Shown one piece after another: positions 15,850 to 26,356 of a stretch of 64,000 nucleotides of DNA. The position numbers were made by a program, and so were the translations under genes. The notes beneath the pieces are model-generated. The model was not told the origin of the DNA, ran no database searches, and worked only from the letters and a program-made list of their open reading frames with translations. Every line of letters begins with the position of its first letter. Position 1 is the stretch's first letter. Origin of the DNA: Streptosporangium canum. Its GTDB lineage: Bacteria; Actinomycetota; Actinomycetes; Streptosporangiales; Streptosporangiaceae. The stretch spans positions 59,388-123,387 of the forward strand of contig NZ_FOQY01000005.1 in assembly GCF_900113865.1 (NCBI RefSeq), written 5' to 3'.

Positions 15850-15893
15850 GTTAATGATGACTAACATCGGGAGCGGAGTTAGCAACCGTTAAC
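15850..15893. promoter_or_regulatory. twin operators for the divergent TetR regulator
   Basis: Two 16-bp sites lie in opposite orientation: 15850-15865 (GTTAATGATGACTAAC) and 15878-15893 (GTTAGCAACCGTTAAC). Compared as reverse complements they agree at 12 of 16 positions, including GTTAA at one end and CTAAC at the other. Their centres are 28 bp apart. They sit between the TetR gene and the carboxylase operon. Confidence 0.7.
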
Positions 15894-15925
15894 CCACGGC
15901 GACGGAGCCGGACAAGGGGGCTCAC

Positions 15926-17494
15926 ATGAGTGGCTGGCCGGTGCTGCGGAGCGCCTGCGACCCGGGTGGCGAGGGGTTCAAGGGCAACGCGGAGGTCAAC
16001 GAGCGCCTGGCCGCGGACCTGAGGGAGCGGCTCGCGGTCGCCGGGCTGGGCGGTCCGGAGAAGTCCCGGGCCAGGCACGTGTCGCGCGGCAAGCTGCTGC
16101 CCCGCGACCGGGTGGACGCCCTGCTCGATCCGGGCTCGCGCTTCCTGGAGCTCTCCCAGCTCGCCGCCACCGGGCTCTACGGCGACGAGGCCCCCGCAGC
16201 CGGGATCATCACCGGAGTGGGCCGGGTCTCCGGCCGCGAATGCGTGGTCGTCGCCAACGACGCCACGGTCAAGGGCGGCACCTACTATCCCGTCACGGTC
16301 AAGAAGCACCTGCGGGCCCAGGAGGTCGCCCTCCACAACAACCTGCCGTGCGTCTACCTCGTCGACTCCGGCGGCGCGTTCCTGCCCAAGCAGGACGAGG
16401 TCTTCCCCGACCGCGAGCACTTCGGCCGCATCTTCTACAACCAGGCCACCATGTCGGCGCGCGGCATCCCGCAGATCGCCGCGGTGCTCGGCTCCTGCAC
16501 GGCGGGCGGCGCCTACGTCCCGGCGATGAGCGACGAGGCGGTGATCGTCCGCAACCAGGGCACGATCTTCCTCGGCGGCCCGCCGCTGGTGAAGGCGGCG
16601 ACCGGGGAGGAGGTCACCGCCGAGGAACTGGGCGGCGGCGACCTGCACGCCCGCGTCAGCGGCGTCACCGACCACCTCGCCGAGGACGACCCGCACGCGC
16701 TCAGGATCGTCCGCGACATCGTGGCCACCCTCGCGCCGCGCCCCCCGTCCCCGTGGGAGCGCGTCCCCGCCGAGGAGCCGGCGCACGACCCGCGCGACCT
16801 CTACGGGATCGTCCCCGCCGACACCCGCACGCCGTACGACGTGCGCGAGATCATCGCCCGGGTCGTGGACGGCAGCCGGTTCCTGGAGTTCAAGGCCGAG
16901 TACGGCGCCACGCTCGTCACCGGCTTCGCCCACATCCACGGCCACCCGGTCGGGATCATCGCCAACAACGGCATCCTGTTCGGCGAGTCCGCGCTCAAGG
17001 GCGCGCACTTCATCGAGCTGTGCGACCGCCGCGCCGTGCCCCTGGTGTTCCTGCAGAACATCAGCGGGTTCATGGTCGGCAAGGCGTACGAGGCCGCCGG
17101 CATCGCCAAACACGGCGCCAAGATGGTCACCGCCGTCGCCTGCGCCCGGGTGCCCAAGTTCACCGTGGTCGTCGGCGGCTCGTTCGGCGCGGGCAACTAC
17201 GCGATGGCCGGGCGCGCCTACTCGCCCCGGTTCCTGTGGATGTGGCCCAACGCGCGCATCTCGGTGATGGGCGGCGAGCAGGCCGCGAACGTGCTCTCCA
17301 CGGTCGGCAACGCCGACCCCGACGCCATCCGCAGGCAGTACGAGGACCAGGGCAACCCCTACTACTCCACCGCCCGCCTGTGGGACGACGGCGTCATCGA
17401 CCCTCTCGACACCCGCACCGTCCTCGGCCTGGCCCTGTCCGCCTCGGCCAACGCCCCCCTCGAACCCGTCGGCTACGGCGTCTTCCGGATGTGA
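15926..17494 (+). CDS. methylcrotonyl-CoA carboxylase-type carboxyltransferase (beta) subunit
   Basis: The 522-residue protein is a full-length carboxyltransferase. Early text [26 protein letters not shown] is typical of methylcrotonyl-CoA carboxylase beta chains. It is followed by the acyl-CoA site ([41 protein letters not shown]) and the carboxybiotin site ([25 protein letters not shown]). It carboxylates 3-methylcrotonyl-CoA in leucine breakdown together with the biotin subunit that follows after 52 bases. It is the first gene of an operon controlled by the divergent TetR protein. A related paralogue lies at 54727. Confidence 0.92.
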   Translation: MSGWPVLRSACDPGGEGFKGNAEVNERLAADLRERLAVAGLGGPEKSRARHVSRGKLLPRDRVDALLDPGSRFLELSQLAATGLYGDEAPAAGIITGVGRVSGRECVVVANDATVKGGTYYPVTVKKHLRAQEVALHNNLPCVYLVDSGGAFLPKQDEVFPDREHFGRIFYNQATMSARGIPQIAAVLGSCTAGGAYVPAMSDEAVIVRNQGTIFLGGPPLVKAATGEEVTAEELGGGDLHARVSGVTDHLAEDDPHALRIVRDIVATLAPRPPSPWERVPAEEPAHDPRDLYGIVPADTRTPYDVREIIARVVDGSRFLEFKAEYGATLVTGFAHIHGHPVGIIANNGILFGESALKGAHFIELCDRRAVPLVFLQNISGFMVGKAYEAAGIAKHGAKMVTAVACARVPKFTVVVGGSFGAGNYAMAGRAYSPRFLWMWPNARISVMGGEQAANVLSTVGNADPDAIRRQYEDQGNPYYSTARLWDDGVIDPLDTRTVLGLALSASANAPLEPVGYGVFRM

Positions 17495-17546
17495 CCGCAC
17501 CCATGACTCACCCACCCGCTCCCCAGCCGCCTCGCGGGGGCCGCTC

Positions 17547-19517
17547 ATGATGTTCCACACCGTTCTCATCGCCAACCGGGGCGAGATCGCCCTCCGGATC
17601 ATCCGCACGCTCAGGAAACTGGGCATCCGCTCCGTCGCCGTGCACAGCGACGCCGACGCCGGAGCGCGGCACGTCCGCGAGGCCGACATCGCCGTACGGC
17701 TCGGCGGCGGCTACCTCGACATCGACCGGATCCTGGACGCCGCCGCGGCGACCGGAGCGCAGGCCGTGCACCCGGGATACGGATTCCTGGCGGAGAACAC
17801 CGCCTTCGCGCGGCGGTGCGCCGAGGCCGGGCTGGTGTTCGTCGGCCCGCCGCCGGAGGCCATCGAGGCCATGGGCGACAAGATCCGCGCCAAGGCCACC
17901 GTCTCGGCGGCGGGGGTGCCCGTCGTCCCCGGAGGCGCCGAACCCGGCGACGACCTGGTCGCCGCCGCCGAGCGGGTCGGCTTCCCGGCGCTGATCAAAC
18001 CCTCGGCGGGGGGCGGCGGCAAGGGCATGGTGCTGGTGCGCGCGGCCGCCGAGCTGCCGGACGCGCTGGAGTCCGCCCGCCGTACGGCGGCCGCCGCGTT
18101 CGGCGACGCGACCCTGCTGATCGAGCGGTTCGTGGAGAACCCCCGGCACATCGAGATCCAGGTGATGGCCGACACGCACGGCAACGTCATCCACCTGGGC
18201 GAGCGCGAGTGCAGTCTCCAGCGCCGCCACCAGAAGATCATCGAGGAGGCCCCGTCCCCGTTGCTCGACGCCGCGACCAGGGCGAGCATGGGCGCGGCCG
18301 CGGTCGAGGCCGCCAGGTCCGTCGGCTACGTCGGGGCGGGGACGGTGGAGTTCATCGTCCAGGGCGCGACCGGCGACTACTACTTCATGGAGATGAACAC
18401 CCGGCTCCAGGTCGAGCACCCGGTCACCGAGCTGGTCACCGGCCTGGACCTGGTCGAGCTCCAGCTCAGGGTGGCGGCCGGCGAGCCGCTCCCGCTCGCC
18501 CAGGACGAGGTACGGCTGCGCGGCCACGCCGTCGAGGCCCGCGTCTACGCCGAGGACCCCTCCCGGGGCTTCCTGCCGACCGGCGGGCGGGTCCTCGCGC
18601 TGCACGAGCCCGGCGACGTCCGGGTGGATTCCAGCCTGATGGCCGGCGGTGTGGTCGGCAGCGACTACGACCCGATGCTGTCCAAGGTCATCGCCTGGGG
18701 GCCGGACCGGGCGAGCGCGCTGCGCCGGCTGGACGGGGCGCTCGCCGCGACGACCGTGCTGGGCGTGCCGACCAACATCGCCTTCCTGCGCGCGCTGGTC
18801 ACCCACCCGGAGGTGGCCGCCGGAGACCTCGACACCGGCCTGGTCGAACGTCACCTCGACGCGTTGGTCTCCCGCGAGGCCGTCCCCGGCGACGTCCTGG
18901 CCACGGCGGCCCTGGTCCTGCACCACGAGCGCGTGCCTGTGACGCCGGCCGACCCGTGGGAGGTGCCCGACGGCTGGCGGCTGGGTGAGGCCGCCTGGAC
19001 CACCTGGCGGCTGGAGGGCCGCGACGGCGTGATCGAGGTCCGGGTGCGCGGCCTGCCCGGGGAGGGAGCCGAGGTGGCCCTGCCCGGAGACGACGCCCGG
19101 ACGGCCCTGCGGGCGAGGCTGTCGGCCGACGGCGACGACCTGCTGGTCACCCTCGGCGGAGCCCGGCGGCGCTACGCCGTCGCCCGGGACGGCGACACCG
19201 TCTGGCTCGGCCGGGACGGCGACGCCTGGGCGCTCACCCGCCACCACCTGGGCGATCCCGGTGACCGGGCGGGCGCCGGCGGCGCCGGGGACGGGGTGGT
19301 CCGCAGCCCGATGCCCGGCACGGTCCTGGTGGTCAAGGTGAGCGCGGGCGAGCAGGTCGCCGAAGGGCAGCCGCTGCTCATCGTCGAGGCGATGAAGATG
19401 GAGCACACCGTGACCGCGCCGGTCGGCGGGGTCGTCGCCGAGCTGCCGGTCCGCACCGGCCAGGCGGTCGACATGGACGCCGTGCTGGCGGTCGTCCACC
19501 GGGACGGAGAATCGTGA
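17547..19517 (+). CDS. methylcrotonyl-CoA carboxylase-type biotin carboxylase/BCCP (alpha) subunit
   Basis: The 656-residue protein starts with the biotin carboxylase N-lobe ([21 protein letters not shown]), then the ATP-grasp loop ([11 protein letters not shown]) and catalytic region ([14 protein letters not shown]). A linker leads to a C-terminal biotin carboxyl carrier domain with the biotinylation site EAMKMEH (Lys near 618). Two adjacent ATGs (17547, 17550) can serve as start. Its stop overlaps by one base an ATG that opens a 24-codon leader frame, an odd arrangement described separately. Confidence 0.92.
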   Translation: MMFHTVLIANRGEIALRIIRTLRKLGIRSVAVHSDADAGARHVREADIAVRLGGGYLDIDRILDAAAATGAQAVHPGYGFLAENTAFARRCAEAGLVFVGPPPEAIEAMGDKIRAKATVSAAGVPVVPGGAEPGDDLVAAAERVGFPALIKPSAGGGGKGMVLVRAAAELPDALESARRTAAAAFGDATLLIERFVENPRHIEIQVMADTHGNVIHLGERECSLQRRHQKIIEEAPSPLLDAATRASMGAAAVEAARSVGYVGAGTVEFIVQGATGDYYFMEMNTRLQVEHPVTELVTGLDLVELQLRVAAGEPLPLAQDEVRLRGHAVEARVYAEDPSRGFLPTGGRVLALHEPGDVRVDSSLMAGGVVGSDYDPMLSKVIAWGPDRASALRRLDGALAATTVLGVPTNIAFLRALVTHPEVAAGDLDTGLVERHLDALVSREAVPGDVLATAALVLHHERVPVTPADPWEVPDGWRLGEAAWTTWRLEGRDGVIEVRVRGLPGEGAEVALPGDDARTALRARLSADGDDLLVTLGGARRRYAVARDGDTVWLGRDGDAWALTRHHLGDPGDRAGAGGAGDGVVRSPMPGTVLVVKVSAGEQVAEGQPLLIVEAMKMEHTVTAPVGGVVAELPVRTGQAVDMDAVLAVVHRDGES

Positions 19518-19591
19518 TGCGCGAGCCGTACGGGATCCCGGCGGTGGGACGGGGAGTCGCGGCGGAGCGGCCGGGGACGGAGGAGTCATGA
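19517..19591 (+). other. 24-codon leader ORF from duplicated gene start
   Basis: The ATG at 19517 overlaps the biotin-carboxylase stop (TGATG). It reads [11 protein letters not shown]... for 24 codons and stops at a TGA that itself overlaps the ATGATG start of the HMG-CoA lyase. Its first ten residues nearly repeat the lyase start (MREPYRIPAAG). It may keep ribosomes flowing from one gene to the next, or be a by-product of the duplication. Confidence 0.5.
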
Positions 19592-19621
19592 TGCGCGAGC
19601 CGTACCGGATTCCGGCGGCGG
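19517..19621 (+). repeat. 74-bp-period direct repeat of the HMG-CoA lyase start
   Basis: Bases from 19517 and from 19591 share ATGCGCGAGCCGTAC exactly and then differ at only a few positions over the next 15 or so bases. The first copy has lost the lyase frame; the second is the functional start with AGGAG just before it. Confidence 0.8.
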
Positions 19622-20535
19622 GGCTGCCGGAGCGGGTCACGATCTACGAGGTCGGGCCCAGGGACGGGCTGCAGAACGAGTCGGCGATCGTCCCCGTCGA
19701 GGTCAAGGCCGAGTTCGTCGCCCGGCTGGCCGCCGCGGGGCACCGGGTGATCGAGACGACCAGCTTCGTGCACCCCACGTGGGTGCCCCAGCTGGCCGAC
19801 GCCTCGGAGCTGCTGGCCGGCCTGGAGCGGGTCCCCGGCGTGCGCTACCCGGTGCTCGTGCCGAACCAACGGGGTCTCGACCGGGCGCTGGAGCACGGCG
19901 TCCGGGAGATCGCCGTCTTCGCCAGCGCCACCGAGACCTTCGCCCGCAAGAACCTCAACCGGACGCTGGAGTCGCAGTTCGAGATGTTCGAACCGGTGGT
20001 CGCACGGGCGCTGGACCACGGCCTCACGGTCAGGGCGTACGTGTCGATGTGCTTCGGCGACCCCTGGGAGGGTCCGACGCCGGCCGGCCAGGTGGTCGCC
20101 GTGGGCCGCAGGCTCCTCGACCTGGGCTGCTCCGAGCTGTCGCTCGGCGACACCGTCGGCGTCGGCACCCCCGGCCACGTGAGCGCGCTGATCGAGGCCT
20201 TCGGCGGCCCTTCCCGGCTCGCCGTGCACTTCCACGACACCTACGGCCAGGCGCTGGCCAACACCCTCGCCGCCCTCCAGGCGGGTGTGACCGTGGTGGA
20301 CGCCTCCACCGGAGGCATCGGAGGTTGCCCGTACGCCGAGAGCGCCACCGGCAACCTCGCCACCGAGGACCTGGTGTGGATGCTGCACGGCCTCGGGGTC
20401 GAGACCGGGCTGAACCTCGAATCGCTGGTGGAGACCAGCACCTGGCTGGCCGCGAAGCTCGGCCGCCCCAGTCCCTCGCGGGTCGTCCAGGCACTGGGAA
20501 CGGCCCCGGCGACCGATCAAGACGTCAAGGAGTGA
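19588..20535 (+). CDS. hydroxymethylglutaryl-CoA lyase
   Basis: The 315-residue protein is an HMGL-like TIM-barrel aldolase. VTIYEVGPRDGLQNE holds the metal-binding Asp. TTSFVHPTWVPQLADA and HFHDTYGQALAN (metal-binding His pair) follow, with the glycine-rich loop GGIGGCPYAESATGN carrying the catalytic Cys. It splits HMG-CoA to acetoacetate and acetyl-CoA, the last step of leucine degradation, which fits the two carboxylase subunits just upstream. The enoyl-CoA hydratase that would link them (3-methylglutaconyl-CoA) is not in this operon. The ATG follows GGAGG; the neighbour starts two bases after its stop. Confidence 0.93.
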   Translation: MMREPYRIPAAGLPERVTIYEVGPRDGLQNESAIVPVEVKAEFVARLAAAGHRVIETTSFVHPTWVPQLADASELLAGLERVPGVRYPVLVPNQRGLDRALEHGVREIAVFASATETFARKNLNRTLESQFEMFEPVVARALDHGLTVRAYVSMCFGDPWEGPTPAGQVVAVGRRLLDLGCSELSLGDTVGVGTPGHVSALIEAFGGPSRLAVHFHDTYGQALANTLAALQAGVTVVDASTGGIGGCPYAESATGNLATEDLVWMLHGLGVETGLNLESLVETSTWLAAKLGRPSPSRVVQALGTAPATDQDVKE

Positions 20536-20537
20536 CG

Positions 20538-21695
20538 ATGCCCAAGCTCAACGACGAGTACGAGGACCTGCGCAAGACCGTCGAGGCGTTCGCCCGCGAC
20601 GTGGTGGCCCCGGTGATCGGGGACCTCTACGAGCGTGCGGAGTTCCCCTACGACATCGTCCGGCAGATGGGCGCGATGGGCCTGTTCGGGCTGCCGATCC
20701 CCGAGGAGTACGGCGGCATGGGCGGCGACTACTTCGCGCTCTGCCTGGTCCTGGAGGAGCTGGCGAGGGTCGACTCCAGCGTCTCCATCACCGTGGAGGC
20801 CGCGGTGTCGCTGGGCGCGATGCCGATCTACCGCTTCGGCACGGCGGAGCAGCGCGCCACGTGGCTTCCCCGGCTGACGTCGGGCGAGATGCTGGGCGCG
20901 TTCGGCCTGACCGAGCCGGGCGGCGGCTCCGACGTGCCCGGCGGCATGCGGACCACGGCCGTGCTGGACGGGGACGAGTGGGTGATCAACGGCTCGAAGG
21001 CCTTCATCACCAACTCCGGCACCGACATCACCGGTGTCGTGGGCGTGGCCGCCATCACCGGCGAGCGCGCCGACGGCAAGAAGGAGATCTCCACGATCCT
21101 GGTCCCGTCCGGGACGCCGGGTTTCACCGTCTCGAAGAAGTACTCCAAGGTCGGCTGGAACTGCTCCGACACCCGGGAGCTCTCCTTCTCCGACTGCCGG
21201 GTCCCGGCGGAGAACCTGCTCGGCGAGCGGGGCCGCGGCTACGCGCAGTTCCTGCAGACCCTCGACGAGGGCCGCGTCGCGATCGCCGCCCTCTCGGTCG
21301 GGCTGGCCCAGGGCTGCGTGGACGAGTCCCTGCGCTACGTGCGCGAGCGCCAGGCGTTCGGCCACCCGATCGGCCACTACCAGGCCATCCAGTTCAAGAT
21401 CGCCGACATGGAGGTCCGCACCCACACCGCGCGCCTGGCCTATTACCACGCGGCGGAGAGGATGCTGGCCGGTGAGCCGTTCAAGAAGGAGGCGGCCATC
21501 GCCAAGCTCGTCGCCGGCGACGCCGCCATGGACAACGCCCGCGACGCCACCCAGATCTTCGGCGGCTACGGGTTCATGAACGAATACCCCGTCGGCCGCT
21601 TCTACCGCGACGCCAAGATCCTGGAGATCGGCGAGGGCACCAGCGAGGTCCAGCGCATGCTGATCGCCCGCGAGCTGGGCCTGTCCGACCTCTGA
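20538..21695 (+). CDS. acyl-CoA dehydrogenase of the leucine-type operon
   Basis: The 385-residue protein has the complete acyl-CoA dehydrogenase fold: the N-terminal helical domain (DLYERAEFPYDIVRQMGAMGLFG), the FAD-binding FGLTEPGGGSD and ITNSGTD, and the C-terminal QIFGGYGFMNEYPVGRFYRDAK. The C-terminal motif is IGEGTSEVQR. The Glu of EGT is the position of the catalytic base in short-chain and short/branched-chain enzymes; classical isovaleryl-CoA dehydrogenases have GAGT there and a base elsewhere. I therefore call it branched or short chain without naming the substrate. AAGGAG overlaps the lyase end. Confidence 0.9.
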   Translation: MPKLNDEYEDLRKTVEAFARDVVAPVIGDLYERAEFPYDIVRQMGAMGLFGLPIPEEYGGMGGDYFALCLVLEELARVDSSVSITVEAAVSLGAMPIYRFGTAEQRATWLPRLTSGEMLGAFGLTEPGGGSDVPGGMRTTAVLDGDEWVINGSKAFITNSGTDITGVVGVAAITGERADGKKEISTILVPSGTPGFTVSKKYSKVGWNCSDTRELSFSDCRVPAENLLGERGRGYAQFLQTLDEGRVAIAALSVGLAQGCVDESLRYVRERQAFGHPIGHYQAIQFKIADMEVRTHTARLAYYHAAERMLAGEPFKKEAAIAKLVAGDAAMDNARDATQIFGGYGFMNEYPVGRFYRDAKILEIGEGTSEVQRMLIARELGLSDL

Positions 21696-21782
21696 GCCGC
21701 GGACCGCGGGCCTGGCTGCCCTCTGAGCCGTGAACACGCGGGACGGGGAGCGGGCCTGGGCCTGCCGTGGAGACGATCTCGG

Positions 21783-21814
21783 GGCCGGCCCTGCTCCCGT
21801 GGTCAGGGCCGGCC
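21783..21814. terminator. hairpin at convergent gene ends
   Basis: A perfect 11-bp inverted repeat (21783-21793 and 21804-21814) with a 10-base loop overlaps the stop codon of the nucleosidase gene and lies 88 bases after the dehydrogenase stop. It probably serves both. Confidence 0.6.
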
Positions 21815-22387
21815 GGTCATGTGCAAGGTGGCCCAGTCGGCCAGGGCCCGGGCGCAGCCGGCCACCGACTCGCGCCAGCTCTTCGCCGCGCCTTCGCCCG
21901 CGTCGTCGCTGACGTGCTTGACGATGCGGAGCGGGACACCTGCCCGGGCGGCGGCCGTCGCCAGCGCGTAGCCCTCCATGTCGACCAGGTGGGCCCGGGC
22001 CGCGAGGCGTTCGCGCGCCGCCTCGTCGGCGATGAAGGCGTCGCCGGTCGCCAGGACCGGGCCGCCGTCGGCGTTCAGGGTCAGTGCAGCTCCGTAGCTC
22101 TCGCCGGTGAGGGTGCGCAGCAGGTCGGTGTCCAGGTCGTGCTGGATCACGGAGCCGACGACATGGGTGCCCGTCCATCCCGGGCGCAGCGCCCCTGCCG
22201 TGCCCAGGTTGACGACATGGGAGGGGCGGGGCCCCCGGGCGAGGGCACCGGCCAGCGCGACCGCTGCGTTGACCTTGCCCATACCGGTGAACAGCACCGG
22301 TAGGTCCGTGTCGAGGAACTGCGCTTCCTCCTTGACCGCGAGAACGAGCAGCGGGCGGTCAGCGGTGATTCTCCCGACGAGTTCCAT
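21803..22387 (-). CDS. nucleoside phosphorylase-superfamily nucleosidase
   Basis: The 194-residue protein fits the phosphorylase/nucleosidase superfamily (MTA/SAH nucleosidase-like). It has LAVKEEAQF at the start, FTGMGKVNAAVALAGAL, the central VVNLGTAGALRPG, HLVDMEGYALA (the substrate-ribose Glu in MEGYA) and VKHVSDDAGEG with the acid Asp. It is shorter than MtnN and may act on a modified nucleoside. ATG 22387 is used; a GTG two codons upstream is possible. It is followed by a terminator and is upstream-adjacent to nothing in its pathway. Confidence 0.82.
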   Translation of the reverse strand: MELVGRITADRPLLVLAVKEEAQFLDTDLPVLFTGMGKVNAAVALAGALARGPRPSHVVNLGTAGALRPGWTGTHVVGSVIQHDLDTDLLRTLTGESYGAALTLNADGGPVLATGDAFIADEAARERLAARAHLVDMEGYALATAAARAGVPLRIVKHVSDDAGEGAAKSWRESVAGCARALADWATLHMTGRP

Positions 22388-22416
22388 GGTCACACGGTAG
22401 ATCCTCGGTTCGGTGG

Positions 22417-22511
22417 CTCCGGCGGCGGGGGGACGGGCGGGCGGCCCGCGGTGTAGGCCCTCCGGGTGCCCTCGGGGATGGACCTCCGGCGGCAGGGGGA
22501 CGGGCGGGCGG
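22417..22511. repeat. 28-bp direct repeat
   Basis: Two 28-base copies (22417-22444 and 22484-22511) with a single mismatch, both G-rich and reading CTCCGGCGGC(G/A)GGGGG and onward, lie in the gap between the nucleosidase and the luciferase-like gene. No mobile-element end is apparent. Confidence 0.75.
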
Positions 22512-22518
22512 TCTTTCG

Positions 22519-23508
22519 TCAGGCGGGGACCAGTCCGCTGACGTCCGCCAGTAGCTCGTAGGAGCGCAGCCAGGCTTCGGTGTCCCTCGCCTGGGTGGCG
22601 ACGATGAGCTCGTCGGCCTGGGCGTGCTCGGTGAAACGGTCGAGGTAGTCCCTCACCTCGGCCGGGGTGCCGACGGCGGAGTACTTGGTCATCCGCAGCA
22701 CCTGCCGCCCGGCGGGCGACTGGAGGATCATGTCCGCCTCCTCCGGGGTGAACGTCCGGTCCTTGCCGAAGAACAGCTGCACCCTGTTGCGGCGCGCCGC
22801 CAGGAGCTGCTCCTGCGCCTCGGCGGTGGTGTCCGCGGCCATGACGTTGACCCCGGCGATGACATACGGCCGGTCGAGCTGCCGGGACGGCTCGAACTCG
22901 CGCCGGTAGAGGGCGACCGCCTCCTCCAGCGCGTCCGGGGCGAAGTGGGAGGCGATGGAGTACGGAAGTCCGAGCGCGGCGGCGAGCTTGGCCCCGAACA
23001 GCGAGGAGCCGAGGATGTACAGCGGCACGTCGGTGCCCTTTCCCGGCGTCGCGTCGACGCCGGGGATCCGGGACTCGCCCCTCAGGTATCCCTGCAGTTC
23101 CAGAACGTCCCGGGGGAAGTCGTCGGCGGACCTCGGGTCGCGGCGCAGGGCGCGCATGGTCTGCTGGTCGCTGCCCGGCGCCCGTCCGAGGCCCAGGTCG
23201 ATACGTCCCGGATGGAGCGTTTCGAGGGTTCCGAACTGCTCGGCGATGGTCAGCGGGGAATGGTTCGGGAGCATGACGCCGCCGGCCCCGAGGCGGATCG
23301 TCTGGGTCCGCGCGGCGATGTGTGCGATGAGCACGCTGGTGGCCGAGGACGCGATGGTGGCCATGTTGTGGTGCTCGGCGTACCAGATCCGCCGGTAGCC
23401 CCACTCTTCGGCGCGCCGGGCCAGGGACACGCTGGCGTCGAAGCTGTCGCGCGGCGTCTTGCCCTCGGGAATGTGCGCGAGGTCGAGGATGGACAGTGGA
23501 ACGCTCAT
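22519..23508 (-). CDS. LLM-class flavin-dependent oxidoreductase
   Basis: The 329-residue protein belongs to the luciferase-like monooxygenase group-1 family (MsnO8/YhbW-like). It has [11 protein letters not shown], then [31 protein letters not shown], the typical [13 protein letters not shown] and LYILGSS. It binds FMN noncovalently, and members oxidise small carbon-sulfur, amine or aldehyde substrates; the substrate here is unknown. ATG 23508 is the start; longer open frames upstream on the strand have no family text. It is divergent from the cellulase gene. Confidence 0.88.
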   Translation of the reverse strand: MSVPLSILDLAHIPEGKTPRDSFDASVSLARRAEEWGYRRIWYAEHHNMATIASSATSVLIAHIAARTQTIRLGAGGVMLPNHSPLTIAEQFGTLETLHPGRIDLGLGRAPGSDQQTMRALRRDPRSADDFPRDVLELQGYLRGESRIPGVDATPGKGTDVPLYILGSSLFGAKLAAALGLPYSIASHFAPDALEEAVALYRREFEPSRQLDRPYVIAGVNVMAADTTAEAQEQLLAARRNRVQLFFGKDRTFTPEEADMILQSPAGRQVLRMTKYSAVGTPAEVRDYLDRFTEHAQADELIVATQARDTEAWLRSYELLADVSGLVPA

Positions 23509-23589
23509 GGGCGACAGCCTTTCATCGCGGGAGGCGGCGACCGGCCGGGCCGGCCGGGAAGGCCGGGTCCGGGCGGAGCCGCGCTGTGA

Positions 23590-25062
<1,473 letters not shown>

Positions 25063-25214
25063 CCCGGCGGCGCGGCCATGCTCATCCCCGCCGAGGAGTT
25101 CCAGACGGGCGGGCCAACGGCCGTGCCCTCGCCTACCTCGCCCACGAGCATCCCGGGGAGGTCTTCGGCACCTTCTACGACGTCAGCGCGACGATCATCA
25201 GGAACTCCCCAGGA

Positions 25215-25536
25215 GACTGCTGCCTCGGCCTTGGGGAGGCATGGGGAGGCATGGGGAGGCATGGGAGGGCCGTCACCCCCCGAGGGGTGTCGTGACCTCG
25301 TGGTTTCCGCATGCCGTCGTTCTTCTCTTGGTATGGTCTGTGTATTCGGACGGGCTGGCGATGATCAAGTCGGCCTGTCCGGGTTCTGGCCGCCGGGCCG
25401 GCGGACAGGTGAAACGCCTGCGGAGCGGGTGTAAGACCTCGGCTTGGGTCCGTCCCGGGGGCTGCCTGCGGCGAAACAGGAAGTTCCAACCCGTGAGGGT
25501 GGGAATCCCCGGCTGCAGTCGTGGGGAGGATGTCAA
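25215..25536 (+). mobile_element. decayed IS200/IS605-type (TnpB) element, tnpA and tnpB lost
   Basis: The right end (to about 25536) has the standard actinobacterial IS605-group terminus. It reads GCGAAACAGGAA..CCAAC, then GGAATCCCCGGC, a short hairpin, and GGGGAGGATGTCAA. Before it the frame ends GETPAERV, as at TnpB C-termini. The left part holds 3.5 copies of a 10-bp repeat (25231-25270) and a CACCCC/GGGGTG hairpin (25274-25289), a plausible subterminal structure. No transposase or TnpB core is left. The left boundary is uncertain by tens of bases. The element splits an otherwise continuous host gene. Confidence 0.6.
25404..25536 (+). ncRNA. omega-RNA-like scaffold of a lost TnpB
   Basis: In IS605-group elements the 3' end of tnpB and the right end are transcribed as the omega RNA whose guide is the flanking host DNA. 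Here the scaffold part survives. It includes the TnpB C-terminal remnant and a stem around CCAACCC-GTGA-GGGTGGG (25487-25503). It also includes the terminal stem CCCC..GGGG enclosing GGCTGCAGTCG, and the guide junction after GTCAA. The guide would read from 25537 into the host gene fragment (CCCGCAGGTCTACTTCC). Transcription is not shown. Confidence 0.45.
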
Positions 25537-25772
25537 CCCGCAGGTCTACTTCCACTGGGCCGAGGGCAACCCGGTGATGGCCCTGCTCGGCTATCTCGTC
25601 CTCGGCGGGGGCGACGTCCCGCCGCTGACCCGGGAGATCCTCCGGCGGGCCGAACCCCGCCTGGACCGCCGGCCGCAGGTCCACGTCGGCTGAGCGCCGC
25701 CGTACGGCCCGGCCGGGCGGCGGGCATAAGGCGTCGGTCGGCCGGACGTGGTGCGGCGCCCGGCCGCGGGGG

Positions 25773-26294
25773 TCAGCCGGGCGCGGTGCGGCGCCCGGTC
25801 CCTCGGCGTCGGGCCGGGGCCTCGGTCGAGTGGCCGGGCGCCGCCGTCATCACCGCCGCGGCCTTCGACATGATCCGCGCCATGGCCTGGAGCTCCTCGG
25901 GGGTGAGCTGGTCGATCAGGAAAGCGCGGACGACGGCCACGTGGCCCGGCGCCGTCCGCTCCAGGCAGCGCACGCCCTCGTCGGTGAGCACGGCGAGGAC
26001 TCCCCGCTCGTCGGAGGGGCAGGTCGTCCGCTCGACGAGACCGAGTTTCTCCAGCTGGCCGATCTGGTAGGTGAGCCCGCTTTTCGACACGACCACCTTG
26101 CGGGCGAGCTCGGTCATCCGCATGCGCCGCTCGGGGGAGGCCGAGAGCTTGGCGAGGATCTCGTACTGGGCGTGGGTGAGCCCGGAATCGGCCTTCAACT
26201 GCTCCTCGACGCGCCGTTCCAGGAGGTGGGTCGCGGCGACATAGGCCATCCAGGCGTCCAGCTCGATCTCGCTGAGCCATCTCGTGTCCTTCAC
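25773..26294 (-). CDS. MarR family transcriptional regulator
   Basis: The 173-residue protein has the MarR fold: dimer helix 1 (SEIELDAWMAYVAATHLLERRVEEQL), GLTHAQYEILAKLSASPERRMRMTELARKVVVSKSGLTYQIGQLEKLGLVER with the recognition helix, a wing (CPSDERGVLAVLT) and C-terminal dimer helices. About 25 disordered basic residues follow. The start is GTG 26294. It diverges from a DoxX gene, and two GTTCAAATT(T/C)GAAC palindromes lie between, so it probably represses both until an oxidant or quinone-like ligand acts. Confidence 0.9.
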   Translation of the reverse strand: MKDTRWLSEIELDAWMAYVAATHLLERRVEEQLKADSGLTHAQYEILAKLSASPERRMRMTELARKVVVSKSGLTYQIGQLEKLGLVERTTCPSDERGVLAVLTDEGVRCLERTAPGHVAVVRAFLIDQLTPEELQAMARIMSKAAAVMTAAPGHSTEAPARRRGTGRRTAPG

Positions 26295-26312
26295 CTCGCC
26301 ATTCTACGGCTT

Positions 26313-26356
26313 GTTCAAATTTGAACTAATGGCTAGGGTGTAGTTCAAATTCGAAC
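26313..26356. promoter_or_regulatory. twin MarR operators
   Basis: A perfect 14-bp palindrome (26313-26326, GTTCAAATTTGAAC) and a copy with one changed base (26343-26356, GTTCAAATTCGAAC) have centres 30 bp apart, three helical turns. They sit between the divergent MarR and DoxX genes, and the second is 17 bases before the DoxX start. Confidence 0.85.

Larger units (their letters stand above)
25078..25693 (+). pseudogene. hypothetical gene broken by frameshift and IS insertion
   Basis: Two fragments of one apparent gene lie in the same direction. The first starts MLIPAEEF at ATG 25078, then needs a one-base shift near 25101-25104 to continue as [35 protein letters not shown]. The second resumes at about 25535 as NPQVYFHWAEGNPVMALLGYLVLGG and ends PQVHVG at 25693. 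The 320 bases between are a decayed insertion element. The joined product would be about 95 residues. I do not recognise the family; it follows the cellulase by 15 bases. Both lesions point to an inactive gene. Confidence 0.6.
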
